Notes: generated by a model from the letters alone, not told the origin. Counted from the first letter of the stretch, positions 44,852 through 53,948 are shown. The stretch is DNA of 64,000 nt from Anaerolineae bacterium (GCA_023151115.1 JAKLJP010000016.1:1-64000), one strand, 5' to 3'. Program-made: numbers and translations.

Positions 44852-45304
44852 ATGTCTGTTGAGTATAAAAAAATTATGGTTACTCTGGATGGCTCCACTC
44901 TGGCCGCTCAGGCTTTGCCCCATGCCCTGGCCCTGGCCGAACTGCATCAGGCCGAATTGATCCTCTTTCGGGTAGTCCAAGAGGCTCACTTTGTGGAAGA
45001 GTTTGTCACCGAGGGTAAGATACAGGTAGATCAACGCCAGGAACAGTGGCTCAATGAAGCTACCACCGCTCTGGACGAACTGGCGGCTGAACTCAGATTA
45101 CACCAACTCAAAGTGACGCCGGTAGTCGAAGTGGGGCTGCCGGCGGAAGCGATTGTTGATTATGCCCGCCAGCATGAGGTTTCGCTGATTGTGATGAGTA
45201 CACATGGACGCACCGGGCTGGCCCGCTGGGTCTACGGCAGCGTGGCCGACAAGGTTTTACGCGGCGCGCCGTGTCCCGTTTTGCTGGTTCGAGCGGTAAT
45301 CTGA
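44852..45304 (+). CDS. Universal stress protein (UspA family)
   Basis: A 150-aa single-domain Usp. N-terminal strand KKIMVTLDGSTLAAQALPHA, and a C-terminal nucleotide motif in which MSTHGRTGLARWVYGS fits the spacing G/S-2x-G-9x-G-S of the ATP-binding subgroup, followed by VLRGAPCPVLLVR. Probably an ATP-binding stress or regulatory protein. A strong AGGAGG site precedes it. The next gene's ribosome site is part of a GAGGCGA heptamer right after this stop. Confidence 0.95.
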   Translation: MSVEYKKIMVTLDGSTLAAQALPHALALAELHQAELILFRVVQEAHFVEEFVTEGKIQVDQRQEQWLNEATTALDELAAELRLHQLKVTPVVEVGLPAEAIVDYARQHEVSLIVMSTHGRTGLARWVYGSVADKVLRGAPCPVLLVRAVI

Positions 45305-45327
45305 GGCGAGGAGGCGAGGACAATATC

Positions 45328-46503
45328 ATGATTACAGGCAGCCGGCTGGCCGATTGGTTGAGTCAAATGGTCCAGATTCCCAGCGTCTCGCCCGATCAGG
45401 CCGGTCCACGGGCCGGGGTTCCGGGCGAGGGTCGTCTGGCCGAGGCGGTGGCCCGCTGGTTCCAGAGTCTGGGTGGTGAAGTACAGCAGGAAGAGGTGAT
45501 ACCGGGCCGCCCCAATATTTATGGTCTTTGGCGCAATAGCCGCAGCGACCGCTGGCTGGCGGTAGATATCCACATGGATACGGTCAGCGTCGAGCAAATG
45601 AGCGGCGACCCCTTCAGCGGGCGCATTGCCGATGGCCGGGTGTACGGCCGGGGGGCGGTAGATACCAAAGCGACTCTGGCCATCGTCCTGACCTTGCTGG
45701 AAGCTGCGCAGCAAACCGGCCAGACCTTGCCGGCTAATCTGTTGATTGCGGCCACCGTGGACGAAGAAACCCAATTTCGGGGCGCGCCGGCCTTTGCCCG
45801 CTGGGTGCGCCGCCAGCAATTACCGCTCGACCAACTGGCCGTGGCCGAGCCGACCATGTGCGCGCCGGTTTACGGCCATAAAGGGGTAACCCGATTGGAA
45901 TTTGAGGTTCAAGGCAAATCTGTACACTCTTCCCAGCCACACCTGGGCCAAAATGCCATCACCGCCGCTGCTCACCTCATCTTGGCCCTGGACGAGGAAC
46001 ACCGGCGGCTGCAAACCCTTGCTCCCTCCCCTTCTGAGGGAGAGGGCTGCGGAGAAGGTGGGGGGCTTGGCTTGCCCACCTTGACCGTCACCATCATCCA
46101 CGGGGGAACCGGCGAAAACCTGGTCCCCAACGCCTGCCAACTGCTGGTAGACCGGCGGATTGTGGCCGGAGAAAAGCCGTTGGAAGTGGCCGCTGCCCTG
46201 GAACAGTTGGCCCGGCAAGCTTGCCCCTTGCCGGTGACGATGAAGGTAGGGCTGCACGTGGGCGCGTTTTTGCAAGCCCCCGACAGCCCCTGGCTGCGCC
46301 AACTGGCCGAGTGGTCGGGCCAGAAGCCGGCTGTCGCGCCCTATGGCACCAATGCTTCGGCTTATGAGGGTCTGGCCCGCGAGTGCGTGGTCATCGGTCC
46401 CGGCTCGATTGAGCAGGCCCACGGCGCGGAGGAATGGGTCACTATCGCTGAGTTGGAAAAAATGGCCGGTATTTACGCTAAATGGTGGGGGCTTCAACTT
46501 TAA
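45328..46503 (+). CDS. M20 family metallopeptidase/amidohydrolase
   Basis: A 391-aa zinc-dependent exopeptidase of the ArgE/DapE/YgeY type. Metal ligands and catalytic residues: DIHMDT (His), YGRGAVDTKAT (Asp), VDEETQFRGAPA (Glu/Glu), and the late histidine in IEQAHGAEEW. The dimerisation domain spans about residues 180-300. Within it, codons at 46021-46074 add PSPSEGEGCGEGGG, encoded by a palindromic G/C element resembling the hairpins of the MITE interior, an in-frame repeat insertion. ATG 45328 is chosen because GGCGAGGA lies upstream. Confidence 0.92.
   Translation: MITGSRLADWLSQMVQIPSVSPDQAGPRAGVPGEGRLAEAVARWFQSLGGEVQQEEVIPGRPNIYGLWRNSRSDRWLAVDIHMDTVSVEQMSGDPFSGRIADGRVYGRGAVDTKATLAIVLTLLEAAQQTGQTLPANLLIAATVDEETQFRGAPAFARWVRRQQLPLDQLAVAEPTMCAPVYGHKGVTRLEFEVQGKSVHSSQPHLGQNAITAAAHLILALDEEHRRLQTLAPSPSEGEGCGEGGGLGLPTLTVTIIHGGTGENLVPNACQLLVDRRIVAGEKPLEVAAALEQLARQACPLPVTMKVGLHVGAFLQAPDSPWLRQLAEWSGQKPAVAPYGTNASAYEGLARECVVIGPGSIEQAHGAEEWVTIAELEKMAGIYAKWWGLQL
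46021..46074. repeat. REP-like G/C palindrome inserted in frame in the M20 gene
   Basis: CCCTCCCCTTCTGAGGGAGA and following GGAGAAGGTGGGGG form a hairpin similar to those at 42440-42500. The element keeps the reading frame and encodes a Ser/Glu/Gly-rich loop. Confidence 0.6.
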
Positions 46504-46512
46504 TTTGCGATT

Positions 46513-46624
46513 TTGGTAACTGCTCACCCACTCAAGGCTAAGGCTGAGTCTAAGGCTAAGGGTGCAGGATCAATCTTAGCCTCAGCCTTAGCCTTTGATA
46601 TTGCTACCGCTGAGCAGTTACCAA
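46513..46624. mobile_element. Non-autonomous element, GTAACTRCTCA family, copy C
   Basis: Perfect 14-bp ends TTGGTAACTGCTCA (46513-46526) and TGAGCAGTTACCAA (46611-46624). The interior is unrelated to copies A and B: AAGGCTAAGGCTGAGTCTAA faces CTTAGCCTCAGCCTTAGCCT. ATTTTGG occurs on both sides, but not at exact boundaries. Confidence 0.65.
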
Positions 46625-46637
46625 TTTTGGATTGATC

Positions 46638-47648
46638 ATGACCGAAACCGAATCTCGTAAATCGAAAATCGAAAATCGTAAATCCAAAATCCGAATTGGG
46701 GTAGTGGGCCTGGGTAGTTTTGGCCGGCTGCATGCCCTGACCCTGGCCGGACTGGCCGAAGCCGAGTTGGTGGCGGTGGTGGATCAGCGGGAAGCCAGCC
46801 TGTCCGGCCTCCGTGAGCGCTTGCCGGGGGTGCGCGGATGGGCCGATCTGAGCGAAGCTCTGCGCGAAGCGGAAGCCGAGGCCTGGGTTATCGCCACCCG
46901 CACCGAATCGCATGTGCCGCTGGCCGAACAAATTCTGGCCAGTGGGGCCCATGTATTAATCGAAAAACCGCTGGCCGAGAGCCTGGCGGCGGCGCAGCGG
47001 CTGGAGCCGCTGGCAGCGGCCAACCCTAACCGGGTGATGCTGGGTCACTTGCTGCTGTTTGCCGCCGAATTTCGCCAGTTGTTGCAAGAAGTCCGGCAGC
47101 GGGGGCCGTTAATTTATTTTCACCTTAGCCGGCATCGCCCCAACACTACCTGGGACATCTACCGCGAAACGCCTTTCCGGCTGCTGATGGTGCATGACCT
47201 GTACCTGGCCTTTGCCCTAATGGAGGGCCAGGAACCGGCTCGCCTGGCCGGACGGCTGCACCCGCGTGAGGCTGGCGGTTTCGACCTGGCGCGGGCCGAA
47301 TTGGAATGGGCCAACGGAACCTGGGGGTCGCTTACAGCTTCCTACCTGACCCCGCCGGGTATGGGCAGCGACGGTTTTGACCGGATGGAGGTGTTTGGGC
47401 AGGGCTGGGCCGCCCGGCTGCGGCTGAATCCGCAGTCTTTGGAGCTGTGGGGTGAGCGAGCCGAATGGCCGCTGGCCTTGAATATTTACGCCGATCCGGT
47501 GGCGCCGGCCGGCTGGCTGGCCGAGGAACTGCGGCACTTCTGCCGGGTGGTAGCAGGTCAGGCCGAGCCGCCTTTGGGGGCGCGGTATGAAGATGCACTG
47601 CGGATTCAGAGTTGGCTGGAACGGCTGGCAGGGGAAGCTACGGCATAA
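46638..47648 (+). CDS. Gfo/Idh/MocA family oxidoreductase (second copy)
   Basis: A 336-aa NAD(P)-dependent dehydrogenase, distinct from the one at 38269. Rossmann motif GVVGLGSFGRLHAL at about residues 21-34, EKPLAESLAAAQR as the family Lys-Pro motif, and MVHDLYLAFALMEG in the catalytic domain. Residues 6-18 (SRKSKIENRKSKI) are encoded by a TCGAAAA/TCGTAAA heptamer array, so the gene start has been extended by a repeat; the original start may have lain just before the Rossmann strand. It is three bases from the next gene. Confidence 0.92.
   Translation: MTETESRKSKIENRKSKIRIGVVGLGSFGRLHALTLAGLAEAELVAVVDQREASLSGLRERLPGVRGWADLSEALREAEAEAWVIATRTESHVPLAEQILASGAHVLIEKPLAESLAAAQRLEPLAAANPNRVMLGHLLLFAAEFRQLLQEVRQRGPLIYFHLSRHRPNTTWDIYRETPFRLLMVHDLYLAFALMEGQEPARLAGRLHPREAGGFDLARAELEWANGTWGSLTASYLTPPGMGSDGFDRMEVFGQGWAARLRLNPQSLELWGERAEWPLALNIYADPVAPAGWLAEELRHFCRVVAGQAEPPLGARYEDALRIQSWLERLAGEATA
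46654..46692. repeat. TCGTAAA/TCGAAAA heptamer array in coding sequence
   Basis: CTCGTAAATCGAAAATCGAA and AATCGTAAATCCAAAATCC encode the N-terminus of the oxidoreductase. The same heptamer family sits in the glycine riboswitch at 54205-54248. Confidence 0.8.
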
Positions 47649-47650
47649 GC

Positions 47651-49207
47651 ATGAGCAGTGAACCGTTAAAACCCGGCCATACCAGCGCCACCTGGAGGGT
47701 CCGTCAATCGCTGGCTACTGTTGAGTTCGATTGGCGTGAATTTTTTACCGGCTTGGGCTTGCTGGGTCTGTTTCTCCTGTTTTTGGGGGCTATTCAATTT
47801 TCCACGCCCAACCTGTCCAGCACCGACGGCTATTTTCACATCAAATTTGCCGAGATCATGCGCGACCAGGGGCTGCGGCCTCCCTTTCCTTGGCTGCCCC
47901 TGACCATCCTGAATCCTCAAGATTACGCCGATCACCATTTTCTGTTTCACGTTTTGCTGATCCCCTTTACCTATGGCGATTTGCGGGTGGGGGCCAAATG
48001 GACCGGAGTTATCTTTCCGGCCCTGGCTTTTTGGACCGGCTGGCTTTTTCTGCGGGGGCAGGGGGTGCGCTATGCCGCTTTGTGGGCGGTTGGCTTTCTG
48101 GCCGTATCCGAGGCGTTTCTGTACCGGCTAAGTATGCCCCGAGTGCAAGCAGTGTCGCTGTTAATGATGATTCTGGTTCTGCATGCGGTCTTAACCGGGC
48201 GAGAGCGCTGGCTGTTCCCCCTGACCTTTACTTACGTCTGGCTGTACGATGGCTTTCCATTCATTATTCTTATTGTGGGCTGTTATACCTTCAGCCGCTG
48301 GGTGTTGGAAGGCCGGCTGCGGCTGTGGCCGCTGGTCTACGTGGGGTTGGGTGTGGGGTTGGGCCTGCTGATCAACCCCTATTTTCCCCAATATATCATT
48401 TTTATTTATCATCACATGCTGCCCAAACTCACCGAAAGTAGCAGCGCCAGCGTGGGCAATGAGTGGTACCCCTACGAAACCTGGACCCTGGTCGAAAATT
48501 CAGGGCCATCGCTGCTGGTTATGGCGGCGGGAGTGGTGGCCCTGGGGTTGAGCCAGCGCCGTATGAGCACCCAGACCGGCACGCTTTTACTGGTGGCGCT
48601 GTTGTTTGGCTTTTTACTCTTAAAATCGCGGCGTTTTATTGAATATTACCCCGCCTTTGCTCTGCTGTTTTGCGCCTCGGCCTGGAACGCCGTGTTGGAA
48701 GAGGTGCGCCCGGTCAAACCCTGGTTAGACAAAGCCGCGCCGGTGCTGCTGGCGTTGTTACTGCTGCCGGCGCTGTTCTACAATTACCGGGAGGCCCGCG
48801 AAAGCATCGAGGAGACCAACCCCTATCAGCGTTACGCCGACGCCTCCGCCTGGCTCATCGCCCATACACCGCCCGGCAGTTTGTTGTGCCAGACTGATTG
48901 GGACGATTTTAGCCAGTTATTTTTTTATAACACCCACAACACCTACACCCTGGGCCTCGACCCAACCTATATGGAGTTGTATAAGCGGGAGCTGTACGAA
49001 TTGTGGCGCAACATTGGCCGAGGCCGGGTCGCCCAACCCAGCCAGCCGATGGCCCATATCTTTGGCTGCCCTTATGTGCTGACTGACCTCGATCACGAAA
49101 ACTTCCTCGAAGAAGCCGCCGCTGACCCCAACCTGGAAGAAGTGTACCGCGATGAATACGCCGTGATTTTTCGGATACACGACTCGGTGGCCGTGGGCTA
49201 TCAGTAA
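47651..49207 (+). CDS. STT3-like GT-C family membrane protein (paralogue)
   Basis: A 518-aa polytopic membrane protein, homologous along its length to the one at 30054-31691. Shared blocks: AIQFSTPN, TDGYFHIKFAEIMRDQG (residues 58-74, catalytic Asp-loop candidate), LTILNPQDYADHHFLFHVLL, INPYFPQYIIFIYHHMLPKL, SVGNEWYPYETWTLVENSG, LLKSRRFIEYYPAFALLF and DWDDFSQLFFYNTHNTYTLG. Predicted to transfer a lipid-linked sugar at the outer membrane face; neither donor nor acceptor is known. It directly follows the second oxidoreductase gene, which could modify the sugar; this is inference. Confidence 0.85.
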   Translation: MSSEPLKPGHTSATWRVRQSLATVEFDWREFFTGLGLLGLFLLFLGAIQFSTPNLSSTDGYFHIKFAEIMRDQGLRPPFPWLPLTILNPQDYADHHFLFHVLLIPFTYGDLRVGAKWTGVIFPALAFWTGWLFLRGQGVRYAALWAVGFLAVSEAFLYRLSMPRVQAVSLLMMILVLHAVLTGRERWLFPLTFTYVWLYDGFPFIILIVGCYTFSRWVLEGRLRLWPLVYVGLGVGLGLLINPYFPQYIIFIYHHMLPKLTESSSASVGNEWYPYETWTLVENSGPSLLVMAAGVVALGLSQRRMSTQTGTLLLVALLFGFLLLKSRRFIEYYPAFALLFCASAWNAVLEEVRPVKPWLDKAAPVLLALLLLPALFYNYREARESIEETNPYQRYADASAWLIAHTPPGSLLCQTDWDDFSQLFFYNTHNTYTLGLDPTYMELYKRELYELWRNIGRGRVAQPSQPMAHIFGCPYVLTDLDHENFLEEAAADPNLEEVYRDEYAVIFRIHDSVAVGYQ

Positions 49208-49223
49208 TTTTGAGGAGGTAGTT

Positions 49224-49275
49224 ATGGAAATGATTTTTTAATCGAAACCTCTGCCACCGAACGGCTCAAACCTTG
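49224..49275 (+). pseudogene. Possible frameshifted gene remnant behind a strong ribosome site
   Basis: GAGGAGGTAGTT precedes ATG, but the frame stops after five codons (stop at 49239-49241). One extra T in the six-T run would extend it to 17 codons. No similarity recognised; may be a degraded gene start or chance. Confidence 0.25.
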
Positions 49276-49344
49276 AATGTTGGGGGTATGTTCAGAGAGG
49301 AAGACCTGCGTGTTTGGCTCGCTGCCCTACCCCTCACCGGCATT

Positions 49345-52230
49345 TCAGACACTCTCATGCATTTCTATTGGCAAACACACGCAGAACAAATTCCGATCGC
49401 CATAAACGTTATCAATACGCGACACCGCCGGCCAGAATTTCGACTGGCGTACCCAGGGGGCGGGGAAGGCGGCCTGCTCGCGGGAGTAGGGCCGGTCCCA
49501 GCCATCGGACATCACTACGGCCGCCGTGTGTGGGGCGCGTTTGAGCGGATTATTTTCCCGGTCGGCCTGGCCTTGCTCAATGGCCCGAATCTCCTCCCGG
49601 ATGGCGATTAGCGCCTCACAGAAGCGGTCCAGCTCTTCCAGCGACTCGCTCTCGGTTGGTTCGATCATCAACGTGCCCGGCACTGGGAACGACATCGTTG
49701 GGGCGTGGAAGCCGTAATCCATCAGCCGTTTGGCTACATCTTCCGCCTCGATGCCGCTGCTTTCTTTGAGCGGGCGCAGATCAATGATACACTCATGGGC
49801 TACCCGGCCATGCTTACCTTTGTACAGCACCGGGTAGTGCGGCTCCAGCCGGGCGGCGATGTAATTGGCGTTCAGAATAGCAATTTTAGTTGCTTCGGTC
49901 AGGCCCGCTGCGCCCATCATCCGAATGTAAACATAGGAAATTGGCAGGATGCTGGCGCTGCCCCAGGGCGCTGCCGAAACTGCGCCGACTCCATTTTTGC
50001 CGCCTACTTCCGGCACAACCGGGTGACGCGGCAGATAAGGAGCCAGGTGCGCCGCCACACAGATTGGACCCATGCCTGGCCCACCGCCGCCGTGCGGGAT
50101 GCAGAACGTTTTGTGCAGGTTGAGGTGGCACACATCCGCGCCGATGTCGCCGGGGCGGCACAATCCGACCTGGGCGTTCATATTGGCCCCATCCATATAC
50201 ACCTGTCCGCCGTACTCGTGGAGAATCTGGCAAATTTCCTTGACCTCTTCCTCAAACACGCCGTGTGTTGAGGGATAAGTGACCATCAAGGCGGCCAGCC
50301 TATCGCGGTGCTCCTCGGCTTTGCGGCGCAGATCGGTCAGGTCAATGTTGCCATTCTGGTCGCAGGCCACCACCACCACCTGCATCCCGGCCATGGCCGC
50401 ACTGGCCGGATTGGTGCCGTGGGCCGAACTGGGGATGAGGCAGATATTCCGCTCATCCTGGCCACGGGCGTGATGATAGGCCCGGATGGTCAGCAGGCCG
50501 GCATATTCGCCCTGCGAGCCGGCGTTGGGCTGTAGCGAAACGGCGGCAAAGCCGGTAATTTCGGCCAGCCAGCCCTCCAGCCGCTCGAACATAATTTGAT
50601 ACCCTTCGGCCTGGTTCAGCGGGGCAAAAGGGTGCAGATAAGCAAACTCCGGCCAGGTGATTGGCAGCATTTCGGAGGTGGCGTTCAGCTTCATGGTACA
50701 CGACCCCAGCGGGATCATCGAATGGGTCAGCGACAAGTCGCGGGCTTGCAGCCGGTGAATGTAGCGCAGCATTTCCGTTTCGGAATGGTAGCTGTTAAAA
50801 ACCGGATGGCTCAAAAAGGCGCTGTGCCGTTGGTGCGGGGCCGGGTAAGCCATTTCGACGCCTTCGGCCAACTTCTCCAAATCAAACTGGCCGGGATTAG
50901 CCCCGTAGATTTCAAACAGCACCTTCAGGTCAGCAGTCTGAGTAAATTCATCCAGCGAGACGCCGGTAGCTTCATCACCGTAGGGGCGCAGATTGACCTG
51001 GCGGGCCAGCGCCTCATACATCAACTGCTTGGGGGTGCGGGGGCCGCCGCTGATTTTTAGGGTATCAAACACCGGGCCGGCAGCCACGGTGTACCCCAAC
51101 TGGCGCAGCCCGGCGGCCAGAATTTGGGTCAGCAGCCGGACGCGCTGAGCAATCCGGGTCAGCCCTTCCGGGCCGTGATAAACCGCATACATCGAGGCCA
51201 TAATCGCCAGCAGCACCTGGGCAGTACAAATATTGCTGGTGGCGTGCTCACGGCGAATGTGCTGCTCTCGTGTTTGCAAGGTTAGGCGGTAGGCGGACTG
51301 TCCACTGGCATCTTTGGAAACCCCTACCAGGCGACCCGGCATTTGGCGCTTGTAAGCATCCCGTGTGCTCATAAACGCGGCGTGGGGACCGCCATAGCCC
51401 ACCGGCACTCCAAAGCGCTGGGCGCTGCCAATCACCACGTCGGCTCCAAATTCACCCGGAGGGCGCAGTAGGGTCAGGGCCAACAAATCGCTGGCCACCA
51501 CCACCAATGCGCTGGCAGCATGGGCCTTCTGGCAGAATGACTCATAATCCAGAACCGCACCATCGGTTGTAGGGTATTGGACCAGCACGCCGAAGGTTGG
51601 TTCGGCAAAGTTGTACTGTTCGTGGTCGCCCACAATAACGTTGAAGCCTAACGGCTCGGCCCGGGTTTGAATCACCTCGATAGTTTGGGGGTGGCAGCGT
51701 TCTGAAACAAAAAAAACGTTGGCCATAGATTTGCGGTCTTGGGCGCGGCGGCAGAGGGTCATGGCCTCGGCGGCGGCGGTGGCCTCGTCCAGCAGCGAGG
51801 CATTGGCAATCTCCATGCCCGTCAGATCACAGACCATGGTTTGGAAGTTGAGCAGGGCTTCGAGCCGGCCCTGGGCAATTTCAGCCTGGTAAGGGGTATA
51901 TTGGGTATACCAGCCGGGATTTTCCAGGATATTTCGCTGAATGACGGGCGGGGTGAGGCAATTGTAATAACCCATGCCAATGAAAGATCGGTAAAGTTTG
52001 TTTTTTGCGGCCAGGTCGCGCCAGTCGGTGCGGGCTTCCAGCTCACTCAGCGGATCGGGCAGGCGGAGAGGGCGATCCAGGCGAATGTTGGCCGGAACAG
52101 TCTGATCAATCAGTTCATCCAGCGAGGCTGCGCCCGTCACCGCCAGCATCCGATTTATTTTATCTGCCTGTGGCCCGAGATGACGCCGGGCAAAGGTATC
52201 GTTGGGTCTCAGTAAATCTTTGGGGTTCAT
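49345..52230 (-). CDS. gcvP: Glycine dehydrogenase (decarboxylating), P-protein
   Basis: PLP-dependent glycine decarboxylase of the glycine cleavage system, which passes the aminomethyl group to lipoyl-GcvH. The 961 aa correspond to the undivided P-protein (both halves in one chain). The PLP lysine is in [20 protein letters not shown] near residue 710; other landmarks are [40 protein letters not shown] and [17 protein letters not shown]. The GAAGGAG site lies 8 bases upstream of the ATG. It is last in gcvT-gcvH-gcvP, under the glycine riboswitch. The lipoamide dehydrogenase (L-protein) is not in the window. Confidence 0.97.
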   Translation of the reverse strand: MNPKDLLRPNDTFARRHLGPQADKINRMLAVTGAASLDELIDQTVPANIRLDRPLRLPDPLSELEARTDWRDLAAKNKLYRSFIGMGYYNCLTPPVIQRNILENPGWYTQYTPYQAEIAQGRLEALLNFQTMVCDLTGMEIANASLLDEATAAAEAMTLCRRAQDRKSMANVFFVSERCHPQTIEVIQTRAEPLGFNVIVGDHEQYNFAEPTFGVLVQYPTTDGAVLDYESFCQKAHAASALVVVASDLLALTLLRPPGEFGADVVIGSAQRFGVPVGYGGPHAAFMSTRDAYKRQMPGRLVGVSKDASGQSAYRLTLQTREQHIRREHATSNICTAQVLLAIMASMYAVYHGPEGLTRIAQRVRLLTQILAAGLRQLGYTVAAGPVFDTLKISGGPRTPKQLMYEALARQVNLRPYGDEATGVSLDEFTQTADLKVLFEIYGANPGQFDLEKLAEGVEMAYPAPHQRHSAFLSHPVFNSYHSETEMLRYIHRLQARDLSLTHSMIPLGSCTMKLNATSEMLPITWPEFAYLHPFAPLNQAEGYQIMFERLEGWLAEITGFAAVSLQPNAGSQGEYAGLLTIRAYHHARGQDERNICLIPSSAHGTNPASAAMAGMQVVVVACDQNGNIDLTDLRRKAEEHRDRLAALMVTYPSTHGVFEEEVKEICQILHEYGGQVYMDGANMNAQVGLCRPGDIGADVCHLNLHKTFCIPHGGGGPGMGPICVAAHLAPYLPRHPVVPEVGGKNGVGAVSAAPWGSASILPISYVYIRMMGAAGLTEATKIAILNANYIAARLEPHYPVLYKGKHGRVAHECIIDLRPLKESSGIEAEDVAKRLMDYGFHAPTMSFPVPGTLMIEPTESESLEELDRFCEALIAIREEIRAIEQGQADRENNPLKRAPHTAAVVMSDGWDRPYSREQAAFPAPWVRQSKFWPAVSRIDNVYGDRNLFCVCLPIEMHESV

Positions 52231-52327
52231 CAGAAAAACTCCTTCGAAAATAGGAGTGCAAATCTTGGTTTGCTGTCAGCAAGGCAAGCCTTGTACTCCA
52301 CTTTCACCATTGTGGCGTGCTATTTGT

Positions 52328-52708
52328 TTATTCCGCAGCTAGCTTTTCGTAATCCTCGCCGGAGAGCAGGTTGTCCCACTCGCCGGGATTGGAGGGTTTG
52401 ATTTTGATCATCCAGCCGGCGCCAAAAGGATCGGAATTGACCAGTTCGGGGGTGTCCACTAGAGCAGAGTTGATTTCCACAATCTCGCCGCTCATGGGGA
52501 TATACAAATCACTGGCCGCTTTGACCGACTCCACCACGCCGAAGATTTGCCCCCGTTCAAACGTACTGCCTACCTCCGGCAACTCGACATAAACCACATC
52601 GCTCAAACTGTCCTGAGCGTGATCGGTAATGCCACAGACAATGAGGTCGCCTTCCTGGCGCGCCCATTCGTGGCTTTCTTGGTATTTGGCATTGGCATCC
52701 AGTTTCAT
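52328..52708 (-). CDS. gcvH: Glycine cleavage system H protein
   Basis: Lipoyl carrier protein of 126 aa that shuttles the aminomethyl intermediate between the P and T proteins. The lipoylated lysine is K63 in GVVESVKAASDLY; ESHEWARQEGDLIVCGITDH and the C-terminal GAGWMIKIKPSNPGEW are typical. An AAAAGGAG site precedes the ATG. It lies between gcvT and gcvP. Confidence 0.97.
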   Translation of the reverse strand: MKLDANAKYQESHEWARQEGDLIVCGITDHAQDSLSDVVYVELPEVGSTFERGQIFGVVESVKAASDLYIPMSGEIVEINSALVDTPELVNSDPFGAGWMIKIKPSNPGEWDNLLSGEDYEKLAAE

Positions 52709-52745
52709 TGTTTTTTCTCCTTTTTGTGTTGTTTGTTAAAAATAA

Positions 52746-52832
52746 TAGAGGCGAGGGCGAAGATAGTAGATGGATTACCCTAAATTCTCTACGTTTCGTG
52801 TCTGTCCTCACTTCTTCGCCTCCCGCCTCATC
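52746..52832. repeat. Degenerate heptamer repeat between gcvT and gcvH
   Basis: GAGGCGAGGGCGAAGATAGT faces CTTCTTCGCCTCCCGCCTC. It fills the spacer and ends shortly before the gcvT stop. Confidence 0.6.
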
Positions 52833-52835
52833 GCT

Positions 52836-53948
52836 TCACTTACGATAGGTCGGCGTGTAAAGGGGCCGTTTGACCACCACAGCCGTCTTGGGCTTGTCTC
52901 GAATTAAAATTTGCAATGGTGTACCGACGGCGGCGTATTCGGGGGGGACAAAGGCGTGGCCGCAGTATTTATCAACGGTTGGGGCGTAGAGACCGGTCAC
53001 AACTATGCCGATCGGCTGGCCAGCGGTGGAGGCGACCGGGTAATCCTGGCGGGGAACGCCCTTTTCGGTCAGCTCAAAGCCAATCAGCTTTTTGACAACG
53101 CCGGTTTCTTTTTGTTTTAGCAACGCCTCCCGGCCGATAAAATCACTTTCGAATTGACAGACCCAACCTAAATTGGCTTCGAGCGGGGTGATGTCGGCGT
53201 TGATTTCGTGGCCGTAAAGGGGAAACCCGGGTTCGAAACGCAGGCTGTCACGGGCAGCCAGGCCAATAGGTTTAACTTCGATACCGGTGGTCAGACCGGC
53301 GTTGAGAATAGCCTCCCAGAGCAGCAATGCGGCTTCTGCCGGGAAAAAGAGTTCGACCCCATCTTCACCGGTGTAACCGGTGCGGCCAATAATCGCCGGG
53401 ACCCCACTAATCTCGGTTTCGACGGCGTTGAAGCGGGGCACGGCAGCCAAGTGGGCTGGAGTCAAAGTCTGCAAAAGGTCTATAGCCTTTGGTCCTTGCA
53501 GAGCTAACATGTAGGTTTCAGCCGAAACATTGGCCAGTGTGACCTTGTAACCCTGGACGTGTTCCTGCATCCAGGCGAAATCTTTGTCCAGGTTAGAGGC
53601 ATTGACCACCACAAACCAGCGCCCCGCCAATTTGTAGACAAAAACATCGTCTACCACCCCGCCATGCTCGTAGCACATGAGGGCGTAATGGGCCTCATTC
53701 TCGGCCAGCCGGGTAATATTCCAGGTAACCAGGTGGTTGAGAAAGGTTTCGGCGTCGGGGCCGGTAACCGTAATCTGGCCCATGTGATCAATATCAAACA
53801 GGCCGGCAGAGCGGCGGGTCAGGTGGTGTTCCTCGATGGGGCCGGTGGGATATTGCACCGGCATTTCCCACCCGGCAAACGACACCATCCGCCCGCCGTG
53901 GTCAACGTGCCACGGGTAAAGCCGGGTTCGTTTGAGTGCTTCGGTCAT
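52836..53948 (-). CDS. gcvT: Glycine cleavage system T protein (aminomethyltransferase)
   Basis: Tetrahydrofolate-dependent aminomethyltransferase of 370 aa, which releases ammonia and forms 5,10-methylene-THF. Folate-binding pattern: GWEMPVQYPTGPIEEHHLTR, DIDHMGQITVTGPDAETFL, and the conserved acidic residue in GGVVDDVFVYKL; IGRTGYTGEDGVELFFP and LRFEPGFPLYGHEIN follow. GAAGGAG precedes the ATG. First gene of the operon and directly downstream of the tandem glycine riboswitch and its terminator. Confidence 0.97.
   Translation of the reverse strand: MTEALKRTRLYPWHVDHGGRMVSFAGWEMPVQYPTGPIEEHHLTRRSAGLFDIDHMGQITVTGPDAETFLNHLVTWNITRLAENEAHYALMCYEHGGVVDDVFVYKLAGRWFVVVNASNLDKDFAWMQEHVQGYKVTLANVSAETYMLALQGPKAIDLLQTLTPAHLAAVPRFNAVETEISGVPAIIGRTGYTGEDGVELFFPAEAALLLWEAILNAGLTTGIEVKPIGLAARDSLRFEPGFPLYGHEINADITPLEANLGWVCQFESDFIGREALLKQKETGVVKKLIGFELTEKGVPRQDYPVASTAGQPIGIVVTGLYAPTVDKYCGHAFVPPEYAAVGTPLQILIRDKPKTAVVVKRPLYTPTYRK

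Noticed and set aside
49273..49611. 112-codon plus-strand frame overlapping the gcvP end
   Set aside because: Most of it is antisense to gcvP, and it has no ribosome site.
53225..53245. GGTTCGAAAC resembling a tRNA T-loop
   Set aside because: It lies inside gcvT coding sequence, and no acceptor or anticodon arms can be built around it.
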